DNA from: Acidimicrobiaceae bacterium
Lineage (GTDB): Bacteria > Actinomycetota > Acidimicrobiia > Acidimicrobiales > RAAP-2
Reading direction: 5' to 3'
Length of the DNA stretch: 64,000 bases
Assembly (NCBI GenBank): GCA_003153575.1
Contig: PLZW01000037.1
Location: 124,001 to 188,000 of the forward strand
The translations under genes and the position numbers were made by a program. The notes under the pieces are model-generated. The model was not told the DNA's origin, searched no databases, and worked only from the letters and a program-made list of their open reading frames with translations. Below are positions 10,218 to 18,061 of this stretch, piece by piece. The stretch's first letter is position 1. Each line of letters opens with the position of its first letter.

Positions 10218-10877
10218 ATGTCCCCACTGACCGAGACGCTGGCCCGCAGGGCGGTGGAGCGCGCCGTCACCGACCGCCAGGCCGAGTACGCCCACGAGAT
10301 GCAGCGCATCGTCGAGGCCACCTACGACCTCATCGAGCGGACCGGGAGCCTCGACCCGTCGCTGCGGGACATCCTGGCCCACACCGGACTGTCCACCCAG
10401 GCCTTTTACCGGCTGTTCCGCTCCAAGGACGAACTGCTGCTGGTCCTCCTCGACGAAGGTCGGCGCCGCCTGGTCGACTACCTGGCCGGGCGGATGGCGG
10501 CGGCCGGATCGCCGGCTGACCGGGTCCGGGCGTGGGTGGAGGGCGTCCTGGCCCAGGCGTCGACGGCGCGGGCGGCCGAGCGCACCCGGCCGTTCCTGGC
10601 CAACGAGGACCGCTTGTCGGAGCTGTTCCCCGAGGAGCAGCGGGAGTCGGTCGACCTCCTGGTGGACCTCCTGGTCGTCCCGTTGACCGAGGCGTCGCCC
10701 ACAGGCGCGCCGGTCGACGGGCCCCGCCGCGACGCCGAGGCCGTGTACCGGCTGGTGTTCGGCCTGCTGCACGCCCATCTCATCCAACGCAGTCGCCCGA
10801 CCCCCGAAACGGTCGAGCACACCGTGAGGTTCTGCCTGCAGGGCGCCGGGTTGGATGGCGCCACGGAGGCCCGGTGA
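10218..10877 (+). CDS. TetR/AcrR-family transcriptional regulator
   Basis: The 219-residue product has an N-terminal helix-turn-helix (around residues 20-65: IVEATYDLIERTG, then LRDILAHTGLSTQAFYRLFRSKDELL) and a variable ligand-binding C-terminal domain. The ATG at 10218 follows a GAGGAG ribosome-binding site; the open frame reaches farther upstream into the operator. It is divergent from an acyl-CoA synthetase, and a repeated operator element suggests it controls the synthetase and the 2-oxoacid oxidoreductase operon. An acyl-CoA effector would be typical in this context, but this is inference. Confidence 0.9.
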   Translation: MSPLTETLARRAVERAVTDRQAEYAHEMQRIVEATYDLIERTGSLDPSLRDILAHTGLSTQAFYRLFRSKDELLLVLLDEGRRRLVDYLAGRMAAAGSPADRVRAWVEGVLAQASTARAAERTRPFLANEDRLSELFPEEQRESVDLLVDLLVVPLTEASPTGAPVDGPRRDAEAVYRLVFGLLHAHLIQRSRPTPETVEHTVRFCLQGAGLDGATEAR

Positions 10878-11194
10878 CCGCCGACCGCCAGCTGGGCGAC
10901 ATCGGGACGAAGCTCCTGTTGGAGAACGACCGGGTCCGGGTGTGGGAGGTCCGACTCGCCCCGGGCGAGGAGGGTGCCGTGCATCAGCACGGGCTCGACC
11001 ACCTGCTGATCCAGGTGGCCGGCGACCGGATCGCCGTGGTCCCCGAACCCGACTCCGAGGGTCCCTTCCGGCAGTTCCTGGCGGCCGACGTGGTGCCCGG
11101 CGCGGTCGTCGAGGTGGCCCGCGGCGGCATCGAGGCGGCCCGCAACATCGGCACACAGCCCTACGTCGAGGTCATCGTCGAGCTCAAGGACTGA
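10874..11194 (+). CDS. Cupin-fold small protein
   Basis: The 106-residue protein looks like a single cupin barrel: NDRVRVWEVRLAPGEEGAVHQHGLDHLLIQ carries the metal-site type motif (HQH followed by a second His), with a second beta motif later. Such stand-alone cupins often bind a metal and a small acid, but the function here is unknown. The GTG start overlaps the TetR stop (GTGA), so the two are co-translated and it may belong to the same regulon. Confidence 0.75.
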   Translation: MTADRQLGDIGTKLLLENDRVRVWEVRLAPGEEGAVHQHGLDHLLIQVAGDRIAVVPEPDSEGPFRQFLAADVVPGAVVEVARGGIEAARNIGTQPYVEVIVELKD

Positions 11195-11240
11195 GTGCTT
11201 CTTTGGTAGCTTCATCCGCGGCGCGCCGCGGTGGTCGCCC

Positions 11241-11279
11241 GAGACGTCGCCCGCATTGCCGGAGACGTCGCCCGCATTG
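11241..11279 (+). repeat. Two 18-bp direct repeats, 21-bp period, upstream of enoyl-CoA hydratase
   Basis: GAGACGTCGCCCGCATTG occurs at 11241-11258 and again at 11262-11279, separated by CCG. The second copy leads into the GGAGGGG ribosome-binding site of the hydratase gene at 11289. Each copy includes a GACGTC palindrome, and two helical turns (21 bp) separate the copies, so paired regulator binding is possible. It may equally be a simple slippage duplication. Confidence 0.6.
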
Positions 11280-11288
11280 GAGGGGTCA

Positions 11289-12176
11289 ATGGAGATCCGA
11301 CATCTGTCCACGGTCGTCTACGAGAAGGACGGGCCGGTCGCCTGGATCACCCTGGACTACGCCGAGAAGGCCAACATCCAGTCGTCGGACCTGGTCTTCG
11401 ACGTCGACACCTGCCTCGACGACGCCGACCGCGACTACGACATCAAGGTGGTCGTGCTGAAGGCCAACGGGCCCGGGTTCAGCGCCGGGCACGTGGTGGT
11501 CGGCACCCCCGGTACCGAGATGCGCGAGATCGACGAGAGCACCGCCCGGTTGGGGAGCCCGTGGAAGGGCCAGTGGGACATCTACGGCACGCCGGTGATG
11601 AAACTGTGGGACTTCCCGAAGGTAACCATCGCCCAAGTCCACGGGTACTGCCTCGGCGGCGGCACGGTGTGGGGCCTGCTGACCGACATGACGGTGGCCT
11701 CCGAGGACGCCTACTTCCAGTTCCCCGTCCTCCAGGGCATGGCCATGCCCAACATGGAGACGGGCATCGAACCCTGGCTCTTCATGAACTTCAAGCGGGC
11801 GTCGGAGTACATGTACACCAGCCAGGAGCTCTCGGCCCAGCAGGCCAAGGACATGGGGCTGGTCAACCGGGTGGTCCCGATCGAGCGCCTCGACGACGAG
11901 GTGGCCGAGTTGGCCTTCCTCGTGGCCCAGGCCCCCCTCACCACGCTGATGGCGGCCAAGGCCAACATCCGGCGGGCGTGGGACATGATGGGCCTCCGCA
12001 CCCACCTGCAGGCGTCGAACGACCTGTTGACCGTGGCCACGGCGGCCACCGACGTCAAGGAGTACATCCGCGCCGTCTACCAGCAGGGTCTCCGACCCCG
12101 CGAGGCGGCCCGGATCAACGCCGAGAACGCCAAGGTGCTGGCGGCGGAGTCCAAGGCCAGACGCCAGGCCGGCTAG
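11289..12176 (+). CDS. Enoyl-CoA hydratase/isomerase family protein
   Basis: The 295-residue product is a crotonase-fold protein. The oxyanion-hole segments are visible as VVLKANGPGFSAGHVV and VHGYCLGGGTVWGLLTD, and the C-terminal part is extended beyond the usual 260 residues. Family members hydrate or isomerise acyl-CoA esters in beta-oxidation and aromatic or steroid breakdown. The ATG at 11289 has a GGAGGGG ribosome-binding site 4 nt upstream and was preferred over an in-frame ATG at 11256. It precedes a group of acyl-CoA and amidohydrolase genes. Specificity is unknown. Confidence 0.88.
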   Translation: MEIRHLSTVVYEKDGPVAWITLDYAEKANIQSSDLVFDVDTCLDDADRDYDIKVVVLKANGPGFSAGHVVVGTPGTEMREIDESTARLGSPWKGQWDIYGTPVMKLWDFPKVTIAQVHGYCLGGGTVWGLLTDMTVASEDAYFQFPVLQGMAMPNMETGIEPWLFMNFKRASEYMYTSQELSAQQAKDMGLVNRVVPIERLDDEVAELAFLVAQAPLTTLMAAKANIRRAWDMMGLRTHLQASNDLLTVATAATDVKEYIRAVYQQGLRPREAARINAENAKVLAAESKARRQAG

Positions 12177-12206
12177 GACGGTCCGGCGGGTCCGTCCCGA
12201 ACCGGC

Positions 12207-12587
12207 TCAATCCGGCGCGGCCTGTCCCCGCGCCGCTACCTGGGATTCGATCTCCTTCAGGTCGAAGTAGTCGCGCCAGCGGGTAACCAGCCCGTCGACG
12301 TCGACGTCGACCACCGTGCACCCGTGGATCACGATCGGGATGGTCCCTCGGAGCGTGCCGCGGCCGATCCATTCGAACGCACCGGACGTGTCGTCCCCGT
12401 GGACGGTGATGATCTCCTGGCGCCAGTCCGGGAACGACGCGTCGGTCATCTCCTCGATGGCGGCGAGGTCGGTGGTCGGTGTGTTGACCGGGTCGCTGAA
12501 CAGCGCGCCCGGCGCGAAGAGCGATGCGAATACGCCGTCGGGCCCGAGCGCCGTCGTCAGGTCGGTCTCCCACGCTGTCCAGTCCAT
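12207..12587 (-). CDS. NTF2-like/SnoaL-like domain protein
   Basis: The 126-residue protein has an NTF2-like pattern: an N-terminal helix with FAPGALFSDPVNTPTTDLAAIEEM, then beta strands ending in VDVDGLVTRWRDYFDLKEIESQV, as in SnoaL-type polyketide cyclases and limonene-epoxide-hydrolase-like proteins. Catalytic function cannot be assigned. It lies convergent to the enoyl-CoA hydratase and divergent from the amidohydrolase gene. Confidence 0.75.
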   Translation of the reverse strand: MDWTAWETDLTTALGPDGVFASLFAPGALFSDPVNTPTTDLAAIEEMTDASFPDWRQEIITVHGDDTSGAFEWIGRGTLRGTIPIVIHGCTVVDVDVDGLVTRWRDYFDLKEIESQVAARGQAAPD

Positions 12588-12720
12588 GCCGTCACCGTAA
12601 CGCCGTGCCCGCTATCCCGCTGGATGACCGTGCGGGCACGGCCCCGGCAGGGCGCGCCACGCAGAAGTAGTCTGCGCTCGGTGCGTCCAGGCCGGGACGG
12701 AGCCGGGGGAGGGTGTTCGA

Positions 12721-14088
12721 TTGGCTGCGAGCAGTGCGGGATTGCGCACAGGCCGTCCCTATGTGGTGGTGTCTGCCGACGCCCATGCGGCGCCGGACAC
12801 CTTGGACGAGTTCCTCTCCTATGTGGATCCCGGCCACCGTCAGGCGGTGGAGGCCTTCGGTGACCTCTCCTCGGTGGCCATCCCCATGTTCGGTGGGGTC
12901 GACCCGGGCGAGATCGACGATCCCGACGCCGTCCGGGCGGTTGCCGCCCGGCGTCTGGCGGGCATGGGGGTCGACGTCGTGGCCGCCCGGGAGTGGCTGG
13001 CCAACTACAGCTCGGAGTGGGTGTTCCCCTCCGACGCCGGCGGGCGGAGGATGGCCTACCTGGAGTCGCAGGGGATCCACGCCGAAGTGGCCTTCCCCGG
13101 CCCGGTGCTGGCCGGCGGGCTGTCACCGGCGATGTACCTGGGCGGCCACTCGGACAAGAATTTGGATGTGGTGTGGCCGGCCCTCAACGCCTACAACCGG
13201 TGGCTGTCCGAGTTCTGCGCCGCGGCACCAGGACGCCGAACCGGGTGCATCCCGATCGACCTCCACGACATGGACCGCGCCGTCGCCGAGATCGCCTGGG
13301 CCCGTGCGTCCGGGCTGACCGGAGGGGTCATGCTCCCGGCGATGTCGCTGCGGTCCGGGCTGCCCGGCTATGCGGACGAGTACTACGACCCGTTCTGGAG
13401 CGCCTGTGCCGAGCACGGGCTGGTGGTCAACCTGCACACCGGTGCCTCGGGGACGGCCACCGACGCCAAGCAGCTCTACGACGAGAAGCACGGCGGGTTC
13501 CTCGGCCTCTACGAGGTGTTCGTCTTCACCCGCCGCCCCCTGTGGTTCATGATCCTGGGCGGGGTCTTCGACCGCCACCCGGACCTCAAGGTGGTGGTCA
13601 CCGAGAACGGCGTGCAGTGGCTGCCGGCCCTGATCCGGGACATGGAGTCGTTCTTCGACACCCATGGCGGCGCCCCCGTCCGCTCCTACCTGAAACTGCG
13701 GCCGGCGGAGTACTTCGACCGGCACGTGTTCCTCGGGGGCTCGCTGATGCACCGTGGCGAGGCCGAGATGCGGGACGAGATCGGCGTCGACCGGCTCATG
13801 TGGGGTGCCGACTACCCGCACCTCGAAGGGGCGGCCCCCGTCCACCGGCTGATCCTGCGACAGGTGTTCGGCGGCCTGCCCGAAGAGGACATCCGACGGA
13901 TCCTGGGCCGCAACGCCGTCGGCGTCTTCGGGTTCGACGAGGCCCTGCTGCAAGAGGTCGCCGACCGCGTCGGTCCCACCGTGGAGGACCTGGCGACCAC
14001 GGTCACCCTGGATGAGATCCCCAAGACGTTCAGCTGGAGCCTGGCCCGACCCGTGCCCCTGTCGTCCACGTCCGCCACGGTCTCCTGA
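12721..14088 (+). CDS. Amidohydrolase family 2 (metal-dependent TIM-barrel hydrolase)
   Basis: The 455-residue protein has the Amidohydro_2 layout used by 2-amino-3-carboxymuconate semialdehyde decarboxylase and related hydrolases or decarboxylases. The N-terminal metal motif is ADAHA (near residue 20), a central metal histidine is in VVNLHTGA, and the late WGADYPHLEG supplies the aspartate. The start is a TTG at 12721 with GGGGGAGGG upstream; the homologous part begins within 15 residues, so the start is uncertain by a few codons. It is followed by an acyl-CoA synthetase and an SRPBCC protein, suggesting a shared catabolic pathway. Confidence 0.86.
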   Translation: MAASSAGLRTGRPYVVVSADAHAAPDTLDEFLSYVDPGHRQAVEAFGDLSSVAIPMFGGVDPGEIDDPDAVRAVAARRLAGMGVDVVAAREWLANYSSEWVFPSDAGGRRMAYLESQGIHAEVAFPGPVLAGGLSPAMYLGGHSDKNLDVVWPALNAYNRWLSEFCAAAPGRRTGCIPIDLHDMDRAVAEIAWARASGLTGGVMLPAMSLRSGLPGYADEYYDPFWSACAEHGLVVNLHTGASGTATDAKQLYDEKHGGFLGLYEVFVFTRRPLWFMILGGVFDRHPDLKVVVTENGVQWLPALIRDMESFFDTHGGAPVRSYLKLRPAEYFDRHVFLGGSLMHRGEAEMRDEIGVDRLMWGADYPHLEGAAPVHRLILRQVFGGLPEEDIRRILGRNAVGVFGFDEALLQEVADRVGPTVEDLATTVTLDEIPKTFSWSLARPVPLSSTSATVS

Positions 14089-14183
14089 CATGCGGGCGAC
14101 CGCCCGCCCGCCGACGGCGGCGCGGACCACATCCGGCGACGGGACCGACCGGACCCGTTGCGAGGCGGTCCTGCAGGCACCCG

Positions 14184-15740
14184 ATGGATGACCTCCTGCC
14201 CGACCAGTTGCGGCTCATGGCCTCGGCCTATCCCGACGAGGTGGCCTACCGCAACCTCGGGGACGGGTCCTCGATCACGTTCGCCCGTTGGGACGAGGAC
14301 TCGAACCGACTGGCGCGCGGACTCCGTGACCGGGGGGTCGCCAAGGGCGACCGGGTGGCCATCTACCTCGAGCCGGCACGCATCCTCGACTGGATCGTGG
14401 CCTATGCCGCGGTGCACAAGCTCGGGGCGGTCAGCGTGCCGGTCAACGACCGGCTGTCGCCGACCGAGGTGCAGGTGATCCTCGAGCACGCCGGGGTCGG
14501 CGCCGTCGTCACCAGCGCCGCCTTCGCTGCCACCGTCGCCCCTCTGGTCGGCACCTTCCCGGAACTGGAGACGGTGGTGACGGTGGATGCCAGCGATGTC
14601 GCCGGAACCGTCACCCTCGACGACGTGATGGATGCCGATCCCGGGCCGATCCAGGAACCGGTCGACGAGGACGACCTGGCCGACGTCCTGTACACATCGG
14701 GCACCACGGGACGACCCAAGGGTGTCGCCGTCCGGCACGGGCAGGTGGCCCAGCTGCCCAACGGACTGCCGCCTTGGCGGGGCTCGGGTTGGCTGACGGC
14801 CGCACCGGTCTTCACCTTCGCCGGGATCGGGTTCATCTACAACCCGATGAAGGCGGGCATGACCGTCCTCTTCCTGCCGGCCTTCGAGGCCGGCGCGTGG
14901 CTCGAGGCAGTCGTTCGGGAGCGGCCGGTGATCGCCTTCATCGTGCCGGCCATGGCGCAGCTCCTCATCCACCATCCGTCGTTCGACAGCGCCGACCTGT
15001 CGAGCCTGGGCCGGCTGATCCTGGGCAGCGCGCCGCTCGCGCCCGGCACACTCCTCCGTCTGCAGGCCAAGTTGGGCGACGCCCCGGTGCTCAACAGCTA
15101 CGGGATGACCGAGGGCGGGTACGCCACCTTCACCATGGACCCCGAAGGGGCCCGCACCCGCCCGGGGGCGGTAGGTCGACCGACCCCACCGGTGGAGGTC
15201 CGCATCGTGGACGACGACGGCGTCACCTGCCCGATCGGTTCGGTGGGCGAGGTGCTGACCCGCAACCCGGCCGGGCACCGGGAGTACTTCCGGGATCCGG
15301 AGGCGACGGCGCGCCAGTGGGACGGCGGATGGCTCCATACCGGCGACCTCGGCCGCCTCGATGACGAGGGGTATCTGTACATCGTCGGCCGGAAGAAGGA
15401 CGTGATCATCCGCGGGGGGATGAACATCTACACCGACGACGTCGAGGCGGTGCTCCAGGCCCACCCGTCAGTGGTCGAGGCCGCCGTGGTCGGGGTGCCC
15501 CACGACGTGTTGGGAGAAGACGTCGCCGCCTTCGTGGTGATCCGTCCCGATGCCGACCTGCCCCTCGACGAGCTGCGGGAGTTCGTCCGCGCCCGACTGG
15601 CCGACTACAAGGTCCCCCGCCAGGTCACCGTCGTCTCGAAATTGCCGAGGACCGCCAGCGGCAAGGTCGTGCGCTCCCGTCTGGTCGCCGCCCCGGTTGA
15701 CGCCCCGGTGGAAGGCGGGGTCCGGGTAGCCGACGGATGA
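14184..15740 (+). CDS. Acyl-CoA synthetase (AMP-binding ANL superfamily)
   Basis: The 518-residue enzyme shows the adenylation core: LYTSGTTGRPKGVAVRH near residue 170, YGMTEGGY near residue 310, WLHTGDLGRLDDEGYLYIVGRKKDVI near residue 395, and the catalytic lysine in LPRTASGKVVRSRL at the C terminus. It forms acyl-CoA from a free acid, ATP and CoA. ATG at 14184 starts the homologous region directly. It is the third gene in a plus-strand series with an amidohydrolase and SRPBCC protein. The acid substrate is not known. Confidence 0.92.
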   Translation: MDDLLPDQLRLMASAYPDEVAYRNLGDGSSITFARWDEDSNRLARGLRDRGVAKGDRVAIYLEPARILDWIVAYAAVHKLGAVSVPVNDRLSPTEVQVILEHAGVGAVVTSAAFAATVAPLVGTFPELETVVTVDASDVAGTVTLDDVMDADPGPIQEPVDEDDLADVLYTSGTTGRPKGVAVRHGQVAQLPNGLPPWRGSGWLTAAPVFTFAGIGFIYNPMKAGMTVLFLPAFEAGAWLEAVVRERPVIAFIVPAMAQLLIHHPSFDSADLSSLGRLILGSAPLAPGTLLRLQAKLGDAPVLNSYGMTEGGYATFTMDPEGARTRPGAVGRPTPPVEVRIVDDDGVTCPIGSVGEVLTRNPAGHREYFRDPEATARQWDGGWLHTGDLGRLDDEGYLYIVGRKKDVIIRGGMNIYTDDVEAVLQAHPSVVEAAVVGVPHDVLGEDVAAFVVIRPDADLPLDELREFVRARLADYKVPRQVTVVSKLPRTASGKVVRSRLVAAPVDAPVEGGVRVADG

Positions 15741-15817
15741 GGTGCCTGGCGATGGCCGGTGGCGAGGTGCAGTGCGGACGAAGAAGGCAGTCGGTACCCA
15801 ACACAAAAGGAGCGGTC

Positions 15818-16309
15818 GTGCAGGATCACCAGTTCGATTTCGTCGTCGAGGCGACGCCCGAGGAAGTCTGGGATGTGTACTGGAAGGGCATGCGGGCCGG
15901 CGTCGACACCGACGCCGTGACCATCACCATCCTCCACCAGGGCGACGAGCAGGGGAACGGACTGGTGCGGCACTGCCGCTTCCCGGTGCCGAAATACCTG
16001 CTCTCCAAGGGGCGGGCGCAGTCGTGGGAGTGGATCACCGAGTCCGAACGCCCTGTCTCGTGGCGGTATGACGCCATCGGGAAGCCGCTGTGGTCGCGGG
16101 CGTCCGGCTGGACCCGTCTGGAAGACCTCGGCAACGGGTCGACCCGGGTGCACTTCCGGGAGACCTACGACGTCTTCCACCCGGTCATGCGATGGCTGTT
16201 CGAGAAGCGGGTCCACGCGTTCATCTCGGAGGGCAACGACGCCTTGATCGAAGCTGCGCTGGTCCGCTCGCTGGCCAGGCACCGGGAGCGCAACCGTGGC
16301 CCGGCCTGA
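15818..16309 (+). CDS. SRPBCC-fold (START/polyketide cyclase-like) protein
   Basis: The 163-residue protein starts at GTG 15818, preceded by AAAGGAG. It has the strand-helix pattern FDFVVEATPEEVWDVYWK at the N terminus and a C-terminal long helix (MRWLFEKRVHAFISEGNDALIEAAL), typical of SRPBCC ligand-binding or cyclase proteins. It is encoded between an acyl-CoA synthetase and a nitroreductase and overlaps the latter by 14 nt. Function is otherwise unknown. Confidence 0.78.
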   Translation: MQDHQFDFVVEATPEEVWDVYWKGMRAGVDTDAVTITILHQGDEQGNGLVRHCRFPVPKYLLSKGRAQSWEWITESERPVSWRYDAIGKPLWSRASGWTRLEDLGNGSTRVHFRETYDVFHPVMRWLFEKRVHAFISEGNDALIEAALVRSLARHRERNRGPA

Positions 16310-16931
16310 TCGGCCGGCGCCGTCGGCGGGGTTCTTCGAGGTCCTCCTCAACCAACGGGCCTGTCGCCAGTTCGACGGGAGGCCGGTGGACGACGACGTG
16401 CTGGAACGGTGTCTCGAGGCGGCCATCCATGCGCCCAGCGCAGAGAACAAGCAGCCGTGGGTCTTCGTCGTCGTACGAGATGCGGCGACCCGTCACCAGA
16501 TCGCCGAGTTGACCCGCGCCGCCTGGCGTGACGGCGCGCGATCACTTTCGGAGGGCCGGCTGACGCCCGAACTCCTGGACGACGTCGAGCGGGGCATCGA
16601 GATCGGGTTGGAGTCGGCGCCGGTCATCGTCGTGGTCTGCGGTGACCGGTCGATCGGGCACGAGGTGGTGCTCCCCTCATCAGTGTTCCCCGCCACCCAG
16701 AACCTGCTCCTGGCCGCCAACGCCGTGGGGCTGGGATCTGCGCTGACCACGCTGGCCACCTTGCGGGGAACGGAGCTGGCGGACCTGTTGGATCTGCCGG
16801 CCACGGCGCGACCGATGGCTGTCGTGCCGCTGGGCTGGCCGGCACGCCAGCTCGGACCACCCCGTCGCCTCCCACTGGCCGAGCGGGTGCACGTCGACCG
16901 ATATGGGAACCCCTGGGGCGGATCCGCCTGA
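16296..16931 (+). CDS. Nitroreductase-family FMN oxidoreductase
   Basis: The 211-residue protein shows the nitroreductase pattern: the RACRQFDGRPVDDDVLERCLEAAIHAPSAEN start for FMN binding, the PWVFVVV strand, and LLAANAVGLGSALTTL in the second half. Members use FMN and NAD(P)H to reduce nitro, quinone or enone substrates, or act as dehydrogenases. The GTG at 16296 lies inside the previous gene, so expression is probably coupled. Native substrate unknown. Confidence 0.88.
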   Translation: MARPDRPAPSAGFFEVLLNQRACRQFDGRPVDDDVLERCLEAAIHAPSAENKQPWVFVVVRDAATRHQIAELTRAAWRDGARSLSEGRLTPELLDDVERGIEIGLESAPVIVVVCGDRSIGHEVVLPSSVFPATQNLLLAANAVGLGSALTTLATLRGTELADLLDLPATARPMAVVPLGWPARQLGPPRRLPLAERVHVDRYGNPWGGSA

Positions 16932-17028
16932 CCGCCTTGTGCGGCCCACGTTGACAACATCGGTTGCCGATCATGTGGCCATATGGCGCGGCCTGCGGTT
17001 ACGTTGGATTCAAGCGAGGAGGTCGACC

Positions 17029-18048
17029 GTGGGCGACGACGTGCAGGACCCGGAGGTGCATGACGGTGGCGAACCGGTGGGAACACCCGGCGTCACTCCC
17101 GATCCCTACCCCGCACCACTGGTGGGCGCGCCGCCGGTCGCCCGGTTCGCAGCGCCCGAGTCGAGCCGGTCGCATCGCGTCGGGCTGGCGGTCGTCGCCG
17201 TCGCCGTACTCATCGTGGCGGCGGTCGGAATCGTCGTCGGCACCACCTCTGCCTCGCACACGTCGGCCACATCCACGTCGGCACCCACCGTGTCGGGCTC
17301 GCCGAACAAGGTGGTGCTGACCGCCATCGACTCCGCTCTCGGAGCCAAGACCGCCGACCTCCAGATGACGGTCGAGATCAACGTTCCGGGTGAGGGACAG
17401 GTGACCGCGTCGGGTCAGGGGGTCATGGACTTCACCGACAACGCAGCCCAGTTCGACATGACCTATCACGGCGTCAAGGCCCTCGACGGGATGACCATCT
17501 CCATGCGCTACACAGGGGGTGACGCCTACCTTTCCATCCCGATGTTGGGGACGGTCGTGCCGGGCAAGTCGTGGCTCAGCGTGCCCACCAGCGGGTCCTC
17601 CCTCACCCCTGGCAGCTCGAATCCCGCGTCGGTGCTGCAGATCCTCCAGTCGGAGGGCGCTCAGGTGACCCCCCTCGGCCCCTCGGTCGTGGGCGGGGCT
17701 CCCGTGCACGGCTACCACGTCATCATCCCCGAGGCGGCTATGCAGCAGCGGCTGAGTAAAGCGGACCTGCCCGCCGGCGTGGCCCAGGCCGCCCAGGGCA
17801 TGTTCGGGTCGGGCGGCATCGCCATGGACGTGTTCGTCAACGACGCCAACGGTCTGCTCCGGAGAGTGCAGGCCGATCTCAACCTAACCATTTCCGGCCA
17901 TTCGGTGAACGGCAAAGTCATGGAGGACATGTCGAACTACGGCGTCCCGGTGACGGTCACGGCGCCTCCCGCCGACCAGGTGGCTTCGTTCCAGCAGTTC
18001 GAGCAGGCGGCTGCTGGAGTATCGGGGACTACCTCGACATCGGGTTGA
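17029..18048 (+). CDS. Membrane-anchored LppX/LprG-like protein
   Basis: The 339-residue product has a Pro-rich N-terminal cytoplasmic part, one transmembrane segment (GLAVVAVAVLIVAAVGIVVG, near residues 50-70), a Ser/Thr-rich linker, then a beta-rich extracellular domain resembling LppX/LprAFG (FDMTYHGVKALDGMTISMRY, GDAYLSIPML, DVFVNDANGLLRRVQADL). Known members bind lipids in the cell envelope. No lipobox cysteine is present, so it would be held by the membrane helix. GTG at 17029 follows a GCGAGGAGG ribosome-binding site. Confidence 0.72.
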   Translation: MGDDVQDPEVHDGGEPVGTPGVTPDPYPAPLVGAPPVARFAAPESSRSHRVGLAVVAVAVLIVAAVGIVVGTTSASHTSATSTSAPTVSGSPNKVVLTAIDSALGAKTADLQMTVEINVPGEGQVTASGQGVMDFTDNAAQFDMTYHGVKALDGMTISMRYTGGDAYLSIPMLGTVVPGKSWLSVPTSGSSLTPGSSNPASVLQILQSEGAQVTPLGPSVVGGAPVHGYHVIIPEAAMQQRLSKADLPAGVAQAAQGMFGSGGIAMDVFVNDANGLLRRVQADLNLTISGHSVNGKVMEDMSNYGVPVTVTAPPADQVASFQQFEQAAAGVSGTTSTSG

Positions 18049-18061
18049 CCCGGCCCCGGCG

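Noticed and set aside
12176-12197. GGACGG/CCGTCC stem after the enoyl-CoA hydratase
   Set aside because: It is a 6-bp stem with a 10-nt loop that begins at the stop codon; too weak to call a terminator.
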